This document shows, piece by piece, positions 63,119 through 64,000 of a stretch of 64,000 nucleotides of DNA (position 1 is its first letter; every line of letters begins with the position of its first letter). Origin of the DNA: Streptomyces sp. NBC_01335 (GTDB lineage: Bacteria; Actinomycetota; Actinomycetes; Streptomycetales; Streptomycetaceae). The position numbers and the translations under genes are program-made. The stretch spans positions 2,232,001-2,296,000 of the forward strand of contig NZ_CP108370.1 in the NCBI RefSeq assembly GCF_035953295.1. The letters run 5' to 3'. The notes below the pieces were generated by a model. The model had not been told where the DNA came from and did not search any database. It saw nothing but the letters and a program-made list of their open reading frames with translations.

Positions 63119-63799
63119 TCAGCCCGCGCTCACGGGCCCAGGGACGGGGGGCGCGTCCGCGGGTTCGTCGGCCGGGAAGGCGCGGCGGACGAAAGACGCG
63201 ATGTGGTCGTGGAGGGCGGCGGCGGCCCCGGCCGCGTCGGCGGCCAGCGCGAGCCGCAGGATCTCCCGGTGCTCGGCCGCCTCGCGCTCCCAGGACGGGT
63301 CGGCCGCCCAGGCCACGGTGGAGACGAGCGCCGCCTGGTCGCGGACCTCGTCGAGCATCCGGCCCAGCAGCGGGTTGCCGCAGGAGAGGTAGAGGGCGCG
63401 GTGGAAGTCCCGGTTGGCGAGCGAGCGTTCGGCCTTGTCGGGCGCCGAGTCGGCTCGCTCCAGGGCCTCTTGGGCCGCGTTCAGGGAGGCCCGGCAGGTG
63501 ATCGTCCGGCGCAGCGCCTCAGGTTCGAGGAGCAGCCGTACGTCGTAGACCTCGCGTGCCATCTCGGCGTCCACGAGCCGTACGGTGGCGCCCTTGTACT
63601 GGCTCATGACGACGAGCCCGGTACCGGCGAGCGTCTTCAGGGCTTCGCGTACCGGCGTCTTCGACACGCCGAACTGCGCTGCCAGTTCGGTTTCGACGAG
63701 CGCCTGCCCCGGCCTCAGCTGGGCCGTCAGGATCGCGTGTTTGATCGCTTCCAGCACGAACTGCGTTCTGGACGGGATCGGGGTGGGCGCAAACGTCAT
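63119..63799 (-). CDS. GntR-family regulator, FadR/FCD type
   Basis: ATG 63799 with a GAGAG site upstream (ATG 63814 also possible); about 226 residues. Winged-helix N-terminus AILTAQLRPGQALVETELAA, QFGVSKTPVREALKTLAGTG, and FCD effector domain with the metal-site Asp/His (REVYDVRLLLEPEALR, ANRDFHRALYLSCG, EREAAEHREILRLALA). Likely controls itself and the solute-binding lipoprotein downstream in response to a carboxylic acid or sugar acid. Confidence 0.9.
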   Translation of the reverse strand: MTFAPTPIPSRTQFVLEAIKHAILTAQLRPGQALVETELAAQFGVSKTPVREALKTLAGTGLVVMSQYKGATVRLVDAEMAREVYDVRLLLEPEALRRTITCRASLNAAQEALERADSAPDKAERSLANRDFHRALYLSCGNPLLGRMLDEVRDQAALVSTVAWAADPSWEREAAEHREILRLALAADAAGAAAALHDHIASFVRRAFPADEPADAPPVPGPVSAG

Positions 63800-63839
63800 G
63801 AAGGGCTCTCGCATCTCGCGTATCGCGTCTCATATATGA

Positions 63840-63852
63840 CGTACGAAGTACG
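63840..63852. promoter_or_regulatory. Possible GntR operator
   Basis: cgtac-gaa-gtacg, a perfect 5-bp inverted repeat, lies 41 bp before the GntR start in a less GC-rich stretch (63826-63895) that probably holds the promoter. The rest of the window to 64000 shows no gene. Confidence 0.4.
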
Positions 63853-64000
63853 ACGCGATGAAGCTAGATGTACCCCGAAGATTTCGTCAACGCATCTGAC
63901 AGAACAACTTCGCAGAGCTACCGGGCACCGGGGTGGATCACCGGCGTCCGCCGGTGGAGTCCGCGGCCCGCGGTGACCGTGTGTCACGCGCGGGCTCCGG

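Overview
The window is very GC-rich, uses many GTG starts, and has tightly packed genes coupled by 4-nt ATGA/GTGA overlaps. Its gene content (TerD/TerC paralogues, XRE-TPR regulator/flavoprotein pairs, homodimeric AceE, an SCO2322-type protein beside an ECF transporter) points to a Streptomyces chromosome or a close relative. No replication gene, integrase, transposase or CRISPR array was seen.

Layout. 1-8.2 kb: an ABC drug-efflux pair with a histidine kinase and a NarL-type response regulator, then two divergent MFS exporters. 8.3-11.5 kb: a methyltransferase, a lipoprotein amidase of the cell wall and small membrane proteins. 11.5-15.5 kb: a minus-strand glycosyltransferase / methyltransferase / prenyltransferase-fold operon, divergent from a KstR-like TetR regulator, with a KstR-type operator between them. 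15.6-21.8 kb: a five-gene, end-overlapping operon of two secreted membrane-anchored proteins plus all parts of an ECF transporter (T, fused A1-A2, S), preceded by a possible cobalamin riboswitch; it looks like a corrinoid or cobalt uptake system. 22-36 kb: a secreted muralytic protein, more MFS exporters (one ending in a winged helix), a fused GT-C/PAP2 membrane enzyme, a peptidoglycan-binding protein, a HAD phosphatase, a secreted HNH nuclease, a PhoD phosphatase and a DedA protein. 36-43.2 kb: an accessory stretch of small genes ending at a tRNA-Val. It holds two paralogous copies of a module of flavoprotein, XRE-TPR regulator and small CxxC protein, each with a perfect palindrome in front of the small protein. 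43.4-47.7 kb: envelope proteins and an O-methyltransferase. 47.7-57 kb: a Ter stress cluster (HAD phosphatase, a fused phosphoribosyltransferase/StiP protein, a CitE-like aldolase, four TerD-domain proteins and a TerC-like protein). 57-64 kb: a peroxiredoxin, DUF3052, pyruvate dehydrogenase E1, and a GntR regulator with a solute-binding lipoprotein.

The most unusual items are the doubled flavoprotein/XRE-TPR/CxxC module with its operators, the ECF operon with a transcobalamin-like toroid protein, and the KstR-type operator that appears to serve a glycolipid-like operon rather than sterol genes. All family names come from reading motifs by eye; no search was run.
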